Positions 37,084 to 45,381 of a DNA stretch of 64,000 nucleotides are shown here, piece by piece (the first letter of the stretch is position 1; every line of letters starts with the position of its first letter). The position numbers and the translations under genes were made by a program. Location: NCBI GenBank assembly GCA_040752835.1, contig JBFMGG010000003.1, forward strand, positions 62,001-126,000, given 5' to 3'. The stretch comes from Campylobacterota bacterium. GTDB taxonomy: Bacteria > Campylobacterota > Campylobacteria > Campylobacterales > Sulfurimonadaceae. The notes under the pieces are model-generated. The model worked only from the letters and a program-made list of their open reading frames with translations. It was not told the DNA's origin and searched no databases.

Positions 37084-37632
37084 ATGCACTTTTTATGGCG
37101 TTCGGAATCCCATTTCAATCTGGCCAACCTTTTTACGATGGCCAATATCACCTGCGGGTTGCTCGCGACCTATTTCGTGACGCAGCACGAATTCGTCTAT
37201 GCGGTAATTCTCGCCTGGATGGGGGGAGCCTTTGATATTTTCGACGGTAAAATCGCCCGCAAATACGCCCTCTCCAACGAGTTCGGCGTCCAGCTCGATT
37301 CGTTCGCCGATTTCCTGAGCTTTGTGCTGGTCCCGACCTTCTTTATCTTCGAAGGGGTCTATTCGCAACTCAGCGGCTTCCCTCTTTTCCTCGCCTCGAT
37401 CGCATCGATCTACTACGTCATCAGCGGCCTTCGCCGCCTGATCCAGTTCAACATCAACACCGACGCGGGAGAAGTCAGCAAATATTTTACGGGGGTTCCG
37501 ACCCCGCTGGGAGCGATATTGCTCTGGCTCGTATGGCTGGGGTCGGGCTTTATCGGATGGGTGGGAGTCCTCGCGCTGATGGTACTCATCGGCGCGCTGC
37601 TCAATTCAAAAGTGAAAATTCCCCACTTATAA
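37084..37632 (+). CDS. pssA: CDP-diacylglycerol-serine O-phosphatidyltransferase
   Basis: Makes phosphatidylserine, precursor of phosphatidylethanolamine. The ATG at 37084 (MHFLWRSESHFNLANLFT) follows GAGGTG; a 20-residue in-frame extension upstream would start before the -10 box. 182 residues with the CDP-alcohol phosphotransferase motif DG-x2-AR-x8-G-x3-D-x3-D (in DIFDGKIARKY and GVQLDSFAD) and about six hydrophobic segments. It is shorter than the roughly 240-residue forms of relatives, lacking their C-terminal extension. Psd is not in the window. The 3' end overlaps rmuC by 6 bases. Confidence 0.9.
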   Translation: MHFLWRSESHFNLANLFTMANITCGLLATYFVTQHEFVYAVILAWMGGAFDIFDGKIARKYALSNEFGVQLDSFADFLSFVLVPTFFIFEGVYSQLSGFPLFLASIASIYYVISGLRRLIQFNINTDAGEVSKYFTGVPTPLGAILLWLVWLGSGFIGWVGVLALMVLIGALLNSKVKIPHL

Positions 37633-38937
37633 AAGAGATTCTTCTTCCTCGGCGTCCGCGAGGGAGGCGGGAAGCGCTTTCTTGGGTTTGAGCCCCAGTT
37701 TTCGCATCCCCTCGGCACGGCGGATCAGATTCCCTTTGCCGGTGCTGAGTTTGTTCATCGCCGCGTCGTAACTTTTCTGTGTCCGCGCGATCTGTTCTCC
37801 AATCTTCTCCATGTCCTCCACAAACGCCACCAGTTTTTCGTACAGCGCTTCGGCGGAAGCGGCGATCTCGCGCGCGTTGCGTTCCTGGTATTCGCTGCGC
37901 CAGATGTGTTCGATGGTACGCAGCGTCACGAGCAGCGTCGAGGGGGAGACGACGACGATGTTCTGCTCATAGGCGGTTTTGAAAAACGTGTTGTCGTTTT
38001 CGAGCGCCAAAAGAAACGCCCCCTCGATCGGCATGAAGAGCAACACGAAATCGAGCGTTTTGACCCCTTCGAGCTGCTCGTACCGCTTGGAGCTGAGTCC
38101 TTTGATATGGCTGTGAATCGAGAGAAGATGCTGTTTGAGGGCATGGGCGCGTTCCTCGTCGTTTTCGGCGCGGATAAAGGCGTCGTAGGCGACAAGAGAA
38201 ACTTTCGAGTCGATGATGATGTCCTTGTTCTGCGGCAGATGGACGATGACGTCAGGACGGTATTTTTTCCCCTCCTCGTCGCTGAGGGTGCTCTGGAGCT
38301 CGTATTCATGCCCCTCGCGAAGGCCCGATTCCTCCAGAATCCGCTCGAGAACGATCTCCCCCCAGTTCCCCTGGGTTTTGTTCTCCCCCTTGAGCGCCTG
38401 GGTGAGGTTGATCGCATCCTCGCTGAGACGCTCGCTCATCGATTTGAGACGTACGATCTCGTCTTTTAGGCTCTGGCGCTCTTTGGCGTCGTGGATGAAC
38501 TGCTCCTTGCTCTGCGCGGCAAACTGCGCGATCTGTTCGCGGAACGGTTTGAGAAGCAGATCGAGCCCCTTGGCATGCGCTTCGTCGAACGTCTTGGCCT
38601 TCTGCTCGAAAATCTGGGCGGCAAGCTGTTCGAACTGTACCTTCATCTGCACCTTGGCTTCGTCGAGGAGGCGGATCTTCTCCTCGAAGCTGCGGGTATT
38701 CTCTTCGCTGCGGGTATGGAGCACCGCGTAGTCGCGTTCCAAAACGCGGTATTCATTCTGGAGCTGATCCATTTTCGTTTGCAGCTCGAGGCGCTGGGAA
38801 CGTTCCTGCGCGGCAATGGCCTGTATCTGTTCGGCCTGCGTATGCAACAAAGCGAGGTCCGATTTGGTTTTGAGGTATTGCCATCCCAGGACGGCGGCGG
38901 CACTGACGCCGAGTAATGTGGTTGTTTCGTAGATCAT
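37627..38937 (-). CDS. rmuC: DNA recombination protein RmuC homologue
   Basis: RmuC limits DNA inversions in E. coli and has a restriction-nuclease-like fold. The ATG at 38937 gives 436 residues: one N-terminal transmembrane helix (about 3-18), a long coiled coil (about 20-150), then the nuclease-like domain with LKGENKTQGNWGEIVLERILEESGL-type signature and RPDVIVHLPQNKDIIIDSKVSLVAY (split over about 200-265). TATAAT is six bases before the ATG on the minus strand, so it is a leaderless candidate, back to back with ychJ. Confidence 0.92.
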   Translation of the reverse strand: MIYETTTLLGVSAAAVLGWQYLKTKSDLALLHTQAEQIQAIAAQERSQRLELQTKMDQLQNEYRVLERDYAVLHTRSEENTRSFEEKIRLLDEAKVQMKVQFEQLAAQIFEQKAKTFDEAHAKGLDLLLKPFREQIAQFAAQSKEQFIHDAKERQSLKDEIVRLKSMSERLSEDAINLTQALKGENKTQGNWGEIVLERILEESGLREGHEYELQSTLSDEEGKKYRPDVIVHLPQNKDIIIDSKVSLVAYDAFIRAENDEERAHALKQHLLSIHSHIKGLSSKRYEQLEGVKTLDFVLLFMPIEGAFLLALENDNTFFKTAYEQNIVVVSPSTLLVTLRTIEHIWRSEYQERNAREIAASAEALYEKLVAFVEDMEKIGEQIARTQKSYDAAMNKLSTGKGNLIRRAEGMRKLGLKPKKALPASLADAEEEESLL

Positions 38938-38943
38938 GGCGCC

Positions 38944-38993
38944 ATTATAACCCACACTCCCTAAGAGGCAAAAAAGATGGCAGAGTGTAAGAT
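38944..38993. promoter_or_regulatory. Back-to-back -10 boxes of rmuC and ychJ, both predicted leaderless
   Basis: Minus strand: TATAAT at 38949-38944, six bases before the rmuC ATG (38937). Plus strand: TAAGAT at 38988-38993, six bases before the ychJ ATG (39000). The whole intergenic gap is 62 bases and has no Shine-Dalgarno-like sequence on either side. Confidence 0.55.
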
Positions 38994-38999
38994 GACGCT

Positions 39000-39401
39000 A
39001 TGAAAATTTCCCCCAACGCCCCCTGCCCCTGCCACAGCGGCAAAAAGTACAAACACTGCTGCCAGCCCTACCATAAAGGAATACTCCCCGCCACTGCGCT
39101 TTTGTTGATGCGCTCGCGCTATTGCGCCTACGCACTGGGGTTCGCCGGTTACATTATGAAAACGACCCATCCGGACAATCCCGATTACGCTCCCGATGGC
39201 GAGGAGTGGGAAAAAGGGATTTCGGAGTTTTGCCGGAACACCGTTTTCACGGGGCTGAAAATCACAGAATTCATCGACGGCGAAAGCGAAGCGTTCGTGA
39301 CGTTCGAAGCGAAGTTGGGAGAGTATACGATGAAAGAGAAAAGCCGCTTTTTGAAAGTGGAAGGGAAATGGCTCTACGAAAGCGGTGAGTTTAAAGAATA
39401 G
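39000..39401 (+). CDS. YchJ family (UPF0225) protein with SEC-C zinc motif
   Basis: 133 residues. The N-terminal SEC-C motif CPCHSGKKYKHCC binds zinc (residues 9-21), followed by the YchJ/NTF2-like domain with LMRSRYCAYALGFAGYIMKTTHP. Function is unknown; SEC-C motifs mediate contacts with SecB or ribosomes in other proteins. Length is slightly short of E. coli YchJ (152), which has a second C-terminal SEC-C motif absent here. Convergent with the SUMF1-type gene. Confidence 0.88.
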   Translation: MKISPNAPCPCHSGKKYKHCCQPYHKGILPATALLLMRSRYCAYALGFAGYIMKTTHPDNPDYAPDGEEWEKGISEFCRNTVFTGLKITEFIDGESEAFVTFEAKLGEYTMKEKSRFLKVEGKWLYESGEFKE

Positions 39402-39449
39402 CAAGCACGCGTTAGCGCGCGCGGGCTTTTACTCTCGGAGCGTGCAAAA

Positions 39450-40265
39450 TCAATGATAGGGATCGCCGTTGATGACGAGGCGAAAACCGATGTCGTTGGA
39501 GACGAAATCGGGACGCGAATAGCCACGGAACGAACTTCGCAGGCAGAGGTAACCCGTCTTGAAACTCCCGCCTCGGCGTACTTTGAACGATTCCCCCTCG
39601 ATCCCCTCGGCCCCGACGAGCCGCGCGCGCCCGTCAGAGGGGGCATTGTTGTAGTTGGCGAAAAAATCGTCCTCGCACCACTCCCAGACGTTTCCGATCA
39701 GATCGTAAATCCCCAGGCGGTTGGGCTGCTTGGAACCGATCACGGCAGTGCGTAAGTTGGCCGTGTATTCGTAGACCGCGTAATCATCGAGCATCGCTTC
39801 GGAATCGCCGAACGTGAAGCGGGTATTTCCCCCCGCTTTGGCGACGTATTCCCACTGCGCTTCGGTGGGAAGGGCATAAAAGTGGGCTTTCCCTTCGTAA
39901 CGGTTGAGCAGTTCCACGTAGGCCTTGGCGTCGAACCAGCTCACCTGCTCGACCGGATGGCGCCGGGAGCTCTCCTCTTCGACCTTGTCGTTTTTGAAAT
40001 AGGAGGGGTTGATGCGCGTCAGCTTGAAATACTGTTCCTGCGTCACGGGGTATTTCGCGATCCAAAATCCCCCCACCCTCACCGGATGAGGCGGCGACTC
40101 GACGTCTCCCCCCTCTTCGTACTGGGGGTTTCGTCCCATCGTAAATTCCCCGCCGTCGACGTAGAGAAATTCCATTCCGAGCGAATTCGTAAACTCTTTG
40201 GGGGTCTCGGCGACAGGGGTCTGAACGGGAGCGGGTTCCGGTTTTTTCTTGAAAATATCGAACAA
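39450..40265 (-). CDS. SUMF1/EgtB/PvdO-type formylglycine-generating-like protein
   Basis: 271 residues with the SUMF1 fold: FTMGRN near residue 42, HPVEQVSWFDAKAYVELLN (about 105-123), LPTEAQWEYVAKAGG, NVWEWCEDD, VRRGGSF and NDIGFRLV at the end. The start is TTG at 40265, which has AAGGG upstream; no closer ATG is in frame. A short Pro-rich N-terminal linker follows MFDIFKKK. Of the two copper-binding cysteines in true formylglycine-generating enzyme (GGSYMCHRSYC), only the second has a plausible counterpart (GYLC), so sulfatase activation is doubtful. No sulfatase gene is nearby. Confidence 0.82.
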   Translation of the reverse strand: MFDIFKKKPEPAPVQTPVAETPKEFTNSLGMEFLYVDGGEFTMGRNPQYEEGGDVESPPHPVRVGGFWIAKYPVTQEQYFKLTRINPSYFKNDKVEEESSRRHPVEQVSWFDAKAYVELLNRYEGKAHFYALPTEAQWEYVAKAGGNTRFTFGDSEAMLDDYAVYEYTANLRTAVIGSKQPNRLGIYDLIGNVWEWCEDDFFANYNNAPSDGRARLVGAEGIEGESFKVRRGGSFKTGYLCLRSSFRGYSRPDFVSNDIGFRLVINGDPYH

Positions 40266-40345
40266 ATTGGCCCTTTTGCGACTTCATTACCGTCGAACGG
40301 TTTTCAAACCGCTAGCAAAAACCGTTCACATCCCGCCATTTAAGA

Positions 40346-40351
40346 TACAAT
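40346..40351 (+). promoter_or_regulatory. -10 box of the gene at 40358, predicted leaderless start
   Basis: TACAAT followed by six bases (TTTGTC) and the ATG. No ribosome binding site. Confidence 0.55.
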
Positions 40352-40357
40352 TTTGTC

Positions 40358-40816
40358 ATGAAAGCGTTTTTACTCTCGATTCTCATGACGGCTACGCTCT
40401 ACGGCGCTCCCCTGGAAGGGTATGCGACGGTGGGGATGCTATCGCACCATTTCGGGACCACCGAATCGGGCAACGGGTACAACGGCAACCACGACGCCTA
40501 CGGCGCGGAGCTCGTATATGACCGCCGCTACACGCTCGCGTATCTGCATTTCGTCAATTCACGCGACAAAAATACCGACATCGCGGCGGTAGGATACCGC
40601 TACGAACTCTACAAAGGATTCGGTCTCTACGGCGTCGTAGGCTACCAGAAGGGGTACTGTTTCGACGGCCTCAAATCGGTCGAGTGCAAAGAGGGGCGCG
40701 ACAACGACGGGATCGCCTTCATGCCGATGCTCTATTACCGACACGACTACTTTACCCTCGATTTCATCACGCAGGGGACGATGATTGCCCTGAAACTGAA
40801 CCTCAAACTCTTTTAA
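40358..40816 (+). CDS. Small exported protein, probable outer-membrane beta-barrel
   Basis: 152-residue precursor. A signal peptide (about 1-17, cleavage after LYGA) is followed by alternating hydrophobic/polar strands with many Tyr and Gly (YDRRYTLAYLHFVNS, IAAVGYRYELYKGFGLYGVVGYQ) and a C-terminal LKLNLKLF ending in Phe, which suggests an eight-stranded barrel. Two cysteines (CFDGLKSVEC) could form a disulfide in a surface loop. It resembles the size and strand pattern of PagP-like lipid A acyltransferases, but I see no decisive catalytic signature. It overlaps the cupin gene by 4 bases. Confidence 0.8.
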   Translation: MKAFLLSILMTATLYGAPLEGYATVGMLSHHFGTTESGNGYNGNHDAYGAELVYDRRYTLAYLHFVNSRDKNTDIAAVGYRYELYKGFGLYGVVGYQKGYCFDGLKSVECKEGRDNDGIAFMPMLYYRHDYFTLDFITQGTMIALKLNLKLF

Positions 40817-41169
40817 CACCCCATGATCGTGATGCAGTCTTCCCCTTTGGGAACGAGGCACAAAAAGCGGTACGCTTCGTCGCCGAGGGTCTCGTAACTG
40901 TGGGGGACATTCGCAGGGATATAGAGGATGTCGCCCGCTTTGGCTTCGAAGCTCTCGTCCCCCACGCGCACTTTCGCGCGGCCTGAGAGGACGAACTGTT
41001 CGTGTTCGACGGTGTTGGTGTGGTGGGGCATATGTCCCCCCGCTTCGATCGTAAAACAGCGCATCGCGAAATTGGGAGCCTCCTGCAGCGAGAGGAGCAT
41101 CTGCATGCTGACCCCCTGCCCCGCCTTCTGTGCGGCGGACGGAACCGAAGCGAGTTCTCGGTGAATCAT
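40813..41169 (-). CDS. Cupin-domain protein
   Basis: 118 residues from the ATG at 41169 (MIHRELASV), which has AAAGGAGAAAGG upstream; an 18-residue extension upstream would include the ribosome binding site. The single cupin barrel has the metal motif GGHMPHHTNTVEHEQFVLSG (two His, Glu, and His) and second motif IPANVPHSYETLGD. Substrate unknown; such small cupins include isomerases, dioxygenases and sensors. Divergent from rho. Confidence 0.87.
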   Translation of the reverse strand: MIHRELASVPSAAQKAGQGVSMQMLLSLQEAPNFAMRCFTIEAGGHMPHHTNTVEHEQFVLSGRAKVRVGDESFEAKAGDILYIPANVPHSYETLGDEAYRFLCLVPKGEDCITIMGC

Positions 41170-41216
41170 GACCTTTCTCCTTTTTTTGGGTGCATTATCC
41201 CATAATTCCCTCTTTC

Positions 41217-41319
41217 TTGACAACCCTTCGGGCGATAGATTATAATGTCACAGCACAATTGCACAAGCAAAAACTCCGTATCTTACACATACCACATCTT
41301 CTTCCAAGGCATTCACCGC
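41217..41319 (+). promoter_or_regulatory. rho promoter and C-rich, G-poor leader
   Basis: TTGACA (41217-41222) and TATAAT (41241-41246) are separated by 18 bases, a near-consensus promoter. The predicted leader, about 68 bases, runs from about 41252 to the ATG at 41320. By hand count of 41250-41319, 24 of 70 bases are C and 7 are G, with several YC dinucleotides. This is the composition of a Rho utilisation (rut) site. Confidence 0.6.
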
Positions 41320-42648
41320 ATGAGCGATACCACTGCGAAAACCCCCAAAAACAACTCGAAAAACCGTACGCACATTCCCGTCGAAGGGTTCACGATCGAA
41401 GCGCTGCGAACGAAAAAACTCGAAGACCTTCTCGAAATCGCCAACACACTGGGGATCGAAGATCCCAACGAGCTCAAACGCCAGGATCTGATCTTTGAGA
41501 TCCTCAAAACGCAGGTTCAGCAGGGAGGCTTCATCCTCTTTACGGGAATCCTCGAAATCATGCAAGACGGATACGGGTTTTTGCGTGCGGTGGACCAGAG
41601 TTTCAGCGACTCGCTCCACGACGCCTATGTCTCGAGCACGCAGATCCGCCGTTTCGCGCTGCGTAACGGGGACATCGTCACGGGCCAGGTACGCGCTCCC
41701 AAAGACCAGGAGCGTTACTACGCCCTCCTCAAAGTCGAAGCGATCAACTACCTCCCCCCCGAAGAATCCAAAAAACGTCCCCTGTTCGAAAACCTCACGC
41801 CTCTCTACGCCCTGGAGCAGATCAAGCTCGAATACCAGCCGACCAAACTCACCGGCCGGATGATGGACCTTTTCGCTCCCATCGGTAAAGGGCAGCGCGG
41901 ACTCATCGTCGCCCCTCCCCGTTCGGGTAAAACGGAGCTGATGAAAGAGATCGCCCACGGGATCACCAACAACCACCCCGAAATCGAACTGATGGTCCTT
42001 CTCGTCGACGAGCGCCCCGAAGAGGTGACCGACATGGAACGCTCCGTCAAAGGGGAAGTCTACAGCTCCACTTTCGACGAACCGGCCAAAAACCACGTCA
42101 AGGTCGCCGAGATGGTGATCGAGCGTGCCAAACGCCGCGTCGAGCTGGGCAAAGACGTCGTGATCCTGCTCGACTCGATCACCCGTCTGGCCCGTGCCTA
42201 CAATACCGTTACGCCATCATCGGGCAAAGTCCTCTCGGGCGGGGTCGACGCCAACGCCCTGCACAAGCCCAAACGCTTCTTCGGTGCGGCGCGTAACATC
42301 GAAAACGGCGGAAGCCTCACGATCATCGCCACGGCGCTCATCGAAACGGGAAGCCGGATGGACGAGGTCATTTTCGAAGAGTTCAAAGGGACCGGAAACT
42401 CCGAAATAGTCCTCAGCCGCCGCATTTCCGACCGCCGTATTTTCCCGGCGATCGACATCCTCAAATCGGGAACCCGCAAAGAGGAGCTCCTCATCGGACC
42501 GGAAATCCTTCAAAAAGTTTTCGTCCTGCGCTCCATGCTGCATAAACAAGAAGACGAGGTTGAAGCGCTCCGTTTCCTTTACAATACGATGCTCAAATCA
42601 AAATCAAATATTGAATTTCTTGAGAGCATGAATGCGGATAGCAAATAA
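41320..42648 (+). CDS. rho: Transcription termination factor Rho
   Basis: Hexameric RNA helicase. The ATG at 41320 ([14 protein letters not shown]) gives 442 residues; the in-frame extension upstream would be the C-rich leader. The N-terminal Rho_N helix bundle and the cold-shock-like RNA-binding fold ([12 protein letters not shown]) come first, then the ATPase with Walker [10 protein letters not shown] (about 190), [12 protein letters not shown], and the R loop and Q loop of the central channel ([20 protein letters not shown]). It is followed by murI after 6 bases. Rho autoregulates through its leader in E. coli. Confidence 0.97.
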   Translation: MSDTTAKTPKNNSKNRTHIPVEGFTIEALRTKKLEDLLEIANTLGIEDPNELKRQDLIFEILKTQVQQGGFILFTGILEIMQDGYGFLRAVDQSFSDSLHDAYVSSTQIRRFALRNGDIVTGQVRAPKDQERYYALLKVEAINYLPPEESKKRPLFENLTPLYALEQIKLEYQPTKLTGRMMDLFAPIGKGQRGLIVAPPRSGKTELMKEIAHGITNNHPEIELMVLLVDERPEEVTDMERSVKGEVYSSTFDEPAKNHVKVAEMVIERAKRRVELGKDVVILLDSITRLARAYNTVTPSSGKVLSGGVDANALHKPKRFFGAARNIENGGSLTIIATALIETGSRMDEVIFEEFKGTGNSEIVLSRRISDRRIFPAIDILKSGTRKEELLIGPEILQKVFVLRSMLHKQEDEVEALRFLYNTMLKSKSNIEFLESMNADSK

Positions 42649-42654
42649 CTGAAA

Positions 42655-43443
42655 ATGACTATCGGCGTCTTTGATTCGGGTCTGGGCGGCCTCACGATCG
42701 TCGCCGAAATGCTCCGCCACCTCCGCGGCGTCCGGATCGTCTATGTCGCCGACACCGCAAACGCCCCCTACGGGGAGAAAACCCCCGATCAAATCCGCGA
42801 TTTCTCCATCCGCATCACCGAATACCTGATCGCACACCATCGCATCGACGCCCTCGTAGTCGCATGCAACACCGCCACCTCCGCCGCCATCGAAGCGCTG
42901 CGCGAACGCTATCGCGACCTCATCATCGTCGGAACCGAACCGGGGCTCAAGCCCGCCATTTCCCATTCGGTGAGCAAAAACGTCGGCGTCCTCGCGACCC
43001 CCGCGACACTGGAAGGGGAAAAATACAAAGCCCTCGTCGGGATGCTGAGCCAGCATTACCGGGTGCGGGTGTTCGAACAGCCCTGTCCGGGCCTCGTTCA
43101 ACAGATCGAAGCGGGCGAAACCGATACCCCAAAAACCCTTGCGATGCTGGAGGGGTGGCTCTCCCCGATGCGCGATGCGCAGGTCGATACAATCGTGCTG
43201 GGGTGCACCCATTACCCGCTCATCAAGCCGGCGATACGGCAGGTCATGGGGCAAGAAATCACCTTCGTCGACAGCGCCGAAGGGGTCACGAACCGCCTGC
43301 TCCATCTGATGGAGCAAAAAGGTCACCGCAACGAGGGGGAGGTCTCTCTGTCGCTGTTCGCGACCGGAGCGATCGAGCAGACGATGGTAGAAACGATACT
43401 GGGCAAAAGTTTTAGCGTAACCATGCTAAACTCACTGAATTAG
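42655..43443 (+). CDS. murI: Glutamate racemase
   Basis: Supplies D-glutamate for peptidoglycan. 262 residues, the usual length. FDSGLGGLTI at the start (Asp and Ser), catalytic Cys pair in VVACNTATSAA (about 72) and VLGCTHYPLI (about 183), and the PYGEKTPD segment near residue 40. It lies 6 bases after the rho stop on the same strand and probably shares its transcript. Confidence 0.96.
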   Translation: MTIGVFDSGLGGLTIVAEMLRHLRGVRIVYVADTANAPYGEKTPDQIRDFSIRITEYLIAHHRIDALVVACNTATSAAIEALRERYRDLIIVGTEPGLKPAISHSVSKNVGVLATPATLEGEKYKALVGMLSQHYRVRVFEQPCPGLVQQIEAGETDTPKTLAMLEGWLSPMRDAQVDTIVLGCTHYPLIKPAIRQVMGQEITFVDSAEGVTNRLLHLMEQKGHRNEGEVSLSLFATGAIEQTMVETILGKSFSVTMLNSLN

Positions 43444-43450
43444 AACCCCA

Positions 43451-43474
43451 GCCGGAGCAAAGATTGCCTCCGGC
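43451..43474 (+). terminator. Hairpin between murI and dnaX
   Basis: Seven-base-pair stem GCCGGAG / CTCCGGC, with further pairing possible inside (CAA/TTG around AGA). No T-run follows, so it may be a processing or attenuation point rather than a full terminator. dnaX has its own GGAGAGG ribosome binding site. Confidence 0.35.
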
Positions 43475-43503
43475 GGGGCAGAATCACACCGTGGAGAGGC
43501 TGC

Positions 43504-45138
43504 ATGGGCACATCCGAAGTACTGGCACTCAAATACCGTCCGAGACGTTTCGAAGAGCTCATCGGGCAGGAGAGCATCTCCCAAACCCTCTCGCTGGCGC
43601 TCGATTCGGGACGCCTCTCCCACGCCTACCTCTTCTCGGGGCTGCGCGGTTCGGGGAAAACCTCGACGGCACGGATCTTCGCCAAATCGCTCATCTGCGA
43701 AAACGGCCCCACCTCGGCCCCCTGCGACGTTTGCAGCCACTGCGTGATGGCCAACGAGGGGCGCCACATCGACATCATCGAGATGGACGCCGCCTCCAGC
43801 CGTAAAATCGACGACATCCGCGATCTGATCGAACACACCAAATACCGCCCCGCCAGCGCCGCGGTGAAAATCTTCATCATCGACGAAGTGCACATGCTCA
43901 CCAAAGAGGCGCATAACGCGCTGCTCAAAACCCTCGAGGAACCGCCGTCGTATGTCAAGTTCATCCTCGCGACCACCGATCCGCTCAAGCTACCCCCTAC
44001 GATTCTCAGCCGCACCCAGCATTTCCGCTTCAAACGGATCAGCCATCCCAACATCGTCCACCACCTCACCCACATCCTTAACAAAGAGGGGATCGAATTT
44101 CAGGGGGAAGCGCTCGACATCCTCGCCCGCAGCGGCTCGGGAAGCCTGCGCGACACCCTGACCCTGCTCGATCAGGCGATCATCTACTCCAAAGGGTACG
44201 TCGACGTCAAAACGGTCGCCGACATGCTGGGGCTCCTCGATCCCGAATACATCGGTTCACTCTTTGACGCCGTATTTGCCAAAGACCGTTCCCGCCTCAC
44301 CGAAATGCTCAAAGAACTCGAAGCCTACGAGGCCGAAATGGTGATCGACGAGCTGATCGCCTATCTCAAAGAGCGCCTCTACGAAGCCGACCACCGCTTC
44401 AGCCCGCTGGTGATCGAGCGTTTTTTCCGCATCCTCAGCGACGCCAAAACCCTCTTTGCGATCAATGCCGACGGCGGGTTCGTGGTGAGTCTGGTGCTGT
44501 TCAAGATGATCGAAGCCCTCAAGATAAAAGAGATCGACGAGATGATTGAATCGCTCGAATCGCGCACGCCGCACCACCATGCAGGCGCATCCGCGCCGGT
44601 TGAGCGGCCGGTGGCAGAGAGTCCCAAAAGCGTGAGCGTCGAACCCCTCGCCCCCGCCAAAAGCCCCTTCGAAGTGCTGTGCGAAAAAATCCGCGACCGC
44701 AGCCTGGAACTGGGGGAATGTTTCGAGAAAAACGTCACGTACGTCGCGTACGGCGACGGGGTCCTGACGTGGGAAAGCTGCGCCGAGGGAGAGGATAAGG
44801 AACTGCTCAAAAACAGTTTCGGCATCATTCGCCAGTTTGTCCGCGAAGTCTACGGCATCGAAACACAAATCCGCTCCGAAGCGTGCAGCAAAGCCCCCTC
44901 CCCCGCAGAGCCCGAACCGGCCGATGAGGCGGTATCCGAAAACAGGGAGAGTCCGGGGATCGATGAAAACGCCTCGATGATCGAAGAGGCCGAAGTGGGA
45001 GTGGGGAGCTGCGTCGCGTCGTGCGACGAGACGAGTACAAAAGAGTTCGACGGCGGCGACCTCCTCAAAGAGCCGATGATCCAGAAAGCGGCCGAGCTCT
45101 TCGAAGCGGTGAAAATCACCGTCCAGTCAAAAGTATAA
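43504..45138 (+). CDS. dnaX: DNA polymerase III subunit gamma/tau
   Basis: Clamp-loader motor. 544 residues: AAA+ module with FSGLRGSGKTSTARIFA (Walker A about 38-54), zinc-binding cysteines in PCDVCSHC, IIDEVHML (Walker B) and the sensor region GSGSLRDTLTLLDQ; domain III to about 360; then a Pro/Glu-rich C-terminal extension with a DUF of about 150 residues for polymerase or DnaB contact. Full-length tau is the only obvious product; I did not find a slippery A-run like the E. coli frameshift site, but did not search exhaustively. Confidence 0.96.
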   Translation: MGTSEVLALKYRPRRFEELIGQESISQTLSLALDSGRLSHAYLFSGLRGSGKTSTARIFAKSLICENGPTSAPCDVCSHCVMANEGRHIDIIEMDAASSRKIDDIRDLIEHTKYRPASAAVKIFIIDEVHMLTKEAHNALLKTLEEPPSYVKFILATTDPLKLPPTILSRTQHFRFKRISHPNIVHHLTHILNKEGIEFQGEALDILARSGSGSLRDTLTLLDQAIIYSKGYVDVKTVADMLGLLDPEYIGSLFDAVFAKDRSRLTEMLKELEAYEAEMVIDELIAYLKERLYEADHRFSPLVIERFFRILSDAKTLFAINADGGFVVSLVLFKMIEALKIKEIDEMIESLESRTPHHHAGASAPVERPVAESPKSVSVEPLAPAKSPFEVLCEKIRDRSLELGECFEKNVTYVAYGDGVLTWESCAEGEDKELLKNSFGIIRQFVREVYGIETQIRSEACSKAPSPAEPEPADEAVSENRESPGIDENASMIEEAEVGVGSCVASCDETSTKEFDGGDLLKEPMIQKAAELFEAVKITVQSKV

Positions 45139-45140
45139 TC

Positions 45141-45272
45141 TTAGTTGTTCGTGCCCCGGATCACGCGCTTGACGTCATTGACGCCGTCGCTGACACCGTC
45201 GTTGAACTCTTTGACCGTACAGCCGCCGAATACCGCCGCGGCGACCAATCCCGTAATAAACCAGCGAATCAT
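45141..45272 (-). CDS. Small lipoprotein, entericidin-like size
   Basis: 43-residue protein with a lipoprotein signal: MIRWFITGLVAAAVFGGC, where FGGC is the lipobox (Cys18). The mature part is only 26 residues and helical, with a repeated pattern VKEFNDGVSDGVNDVKRVIRG. The ATG has GGAGAA six bases upstream and TATAAT at 45312-45307 on the minus strand. Size and form resemble entericidin-like or osmotically induced small lipoproteins, but no homologue is recognised. It is convergent with dnaX and divergent from the HAD gene. Confidence 0.8.
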   Translation of the reverse strand: MIRWFITGLVAAAVFGGCTVKEFNDGVSDGVNDVKRVIRGTNN

Positions 45273-45369
45273 ACATTCTCCTAAAACCGTTTGAAATCAA
45301 AGCGCCATTATAACGCTTTTACGGTTCACGCTCCGTTTACATCCCCCGACCCTTTCAGCGGAGGCGCGC

Positions 45370-45375
45370 TACAAT
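45370..45375 (+). promoter_or_regulatory. -10 box of the HAD gene, predicted leaderless start
   Basis: TACAAT followed by TGCGCC and the ATG at 45382. No ribosome binding site. Confidence 0.55.
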
Positions 45376-45381
45376 TGCGCC

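Noticed and set aside
43504-45138. Programmed frameshift in dnaX
   Set aside because: No A-rich slippery heptamer with a following stem was noticed at the expected place; the full frame is intact. Not searched exhaustively.
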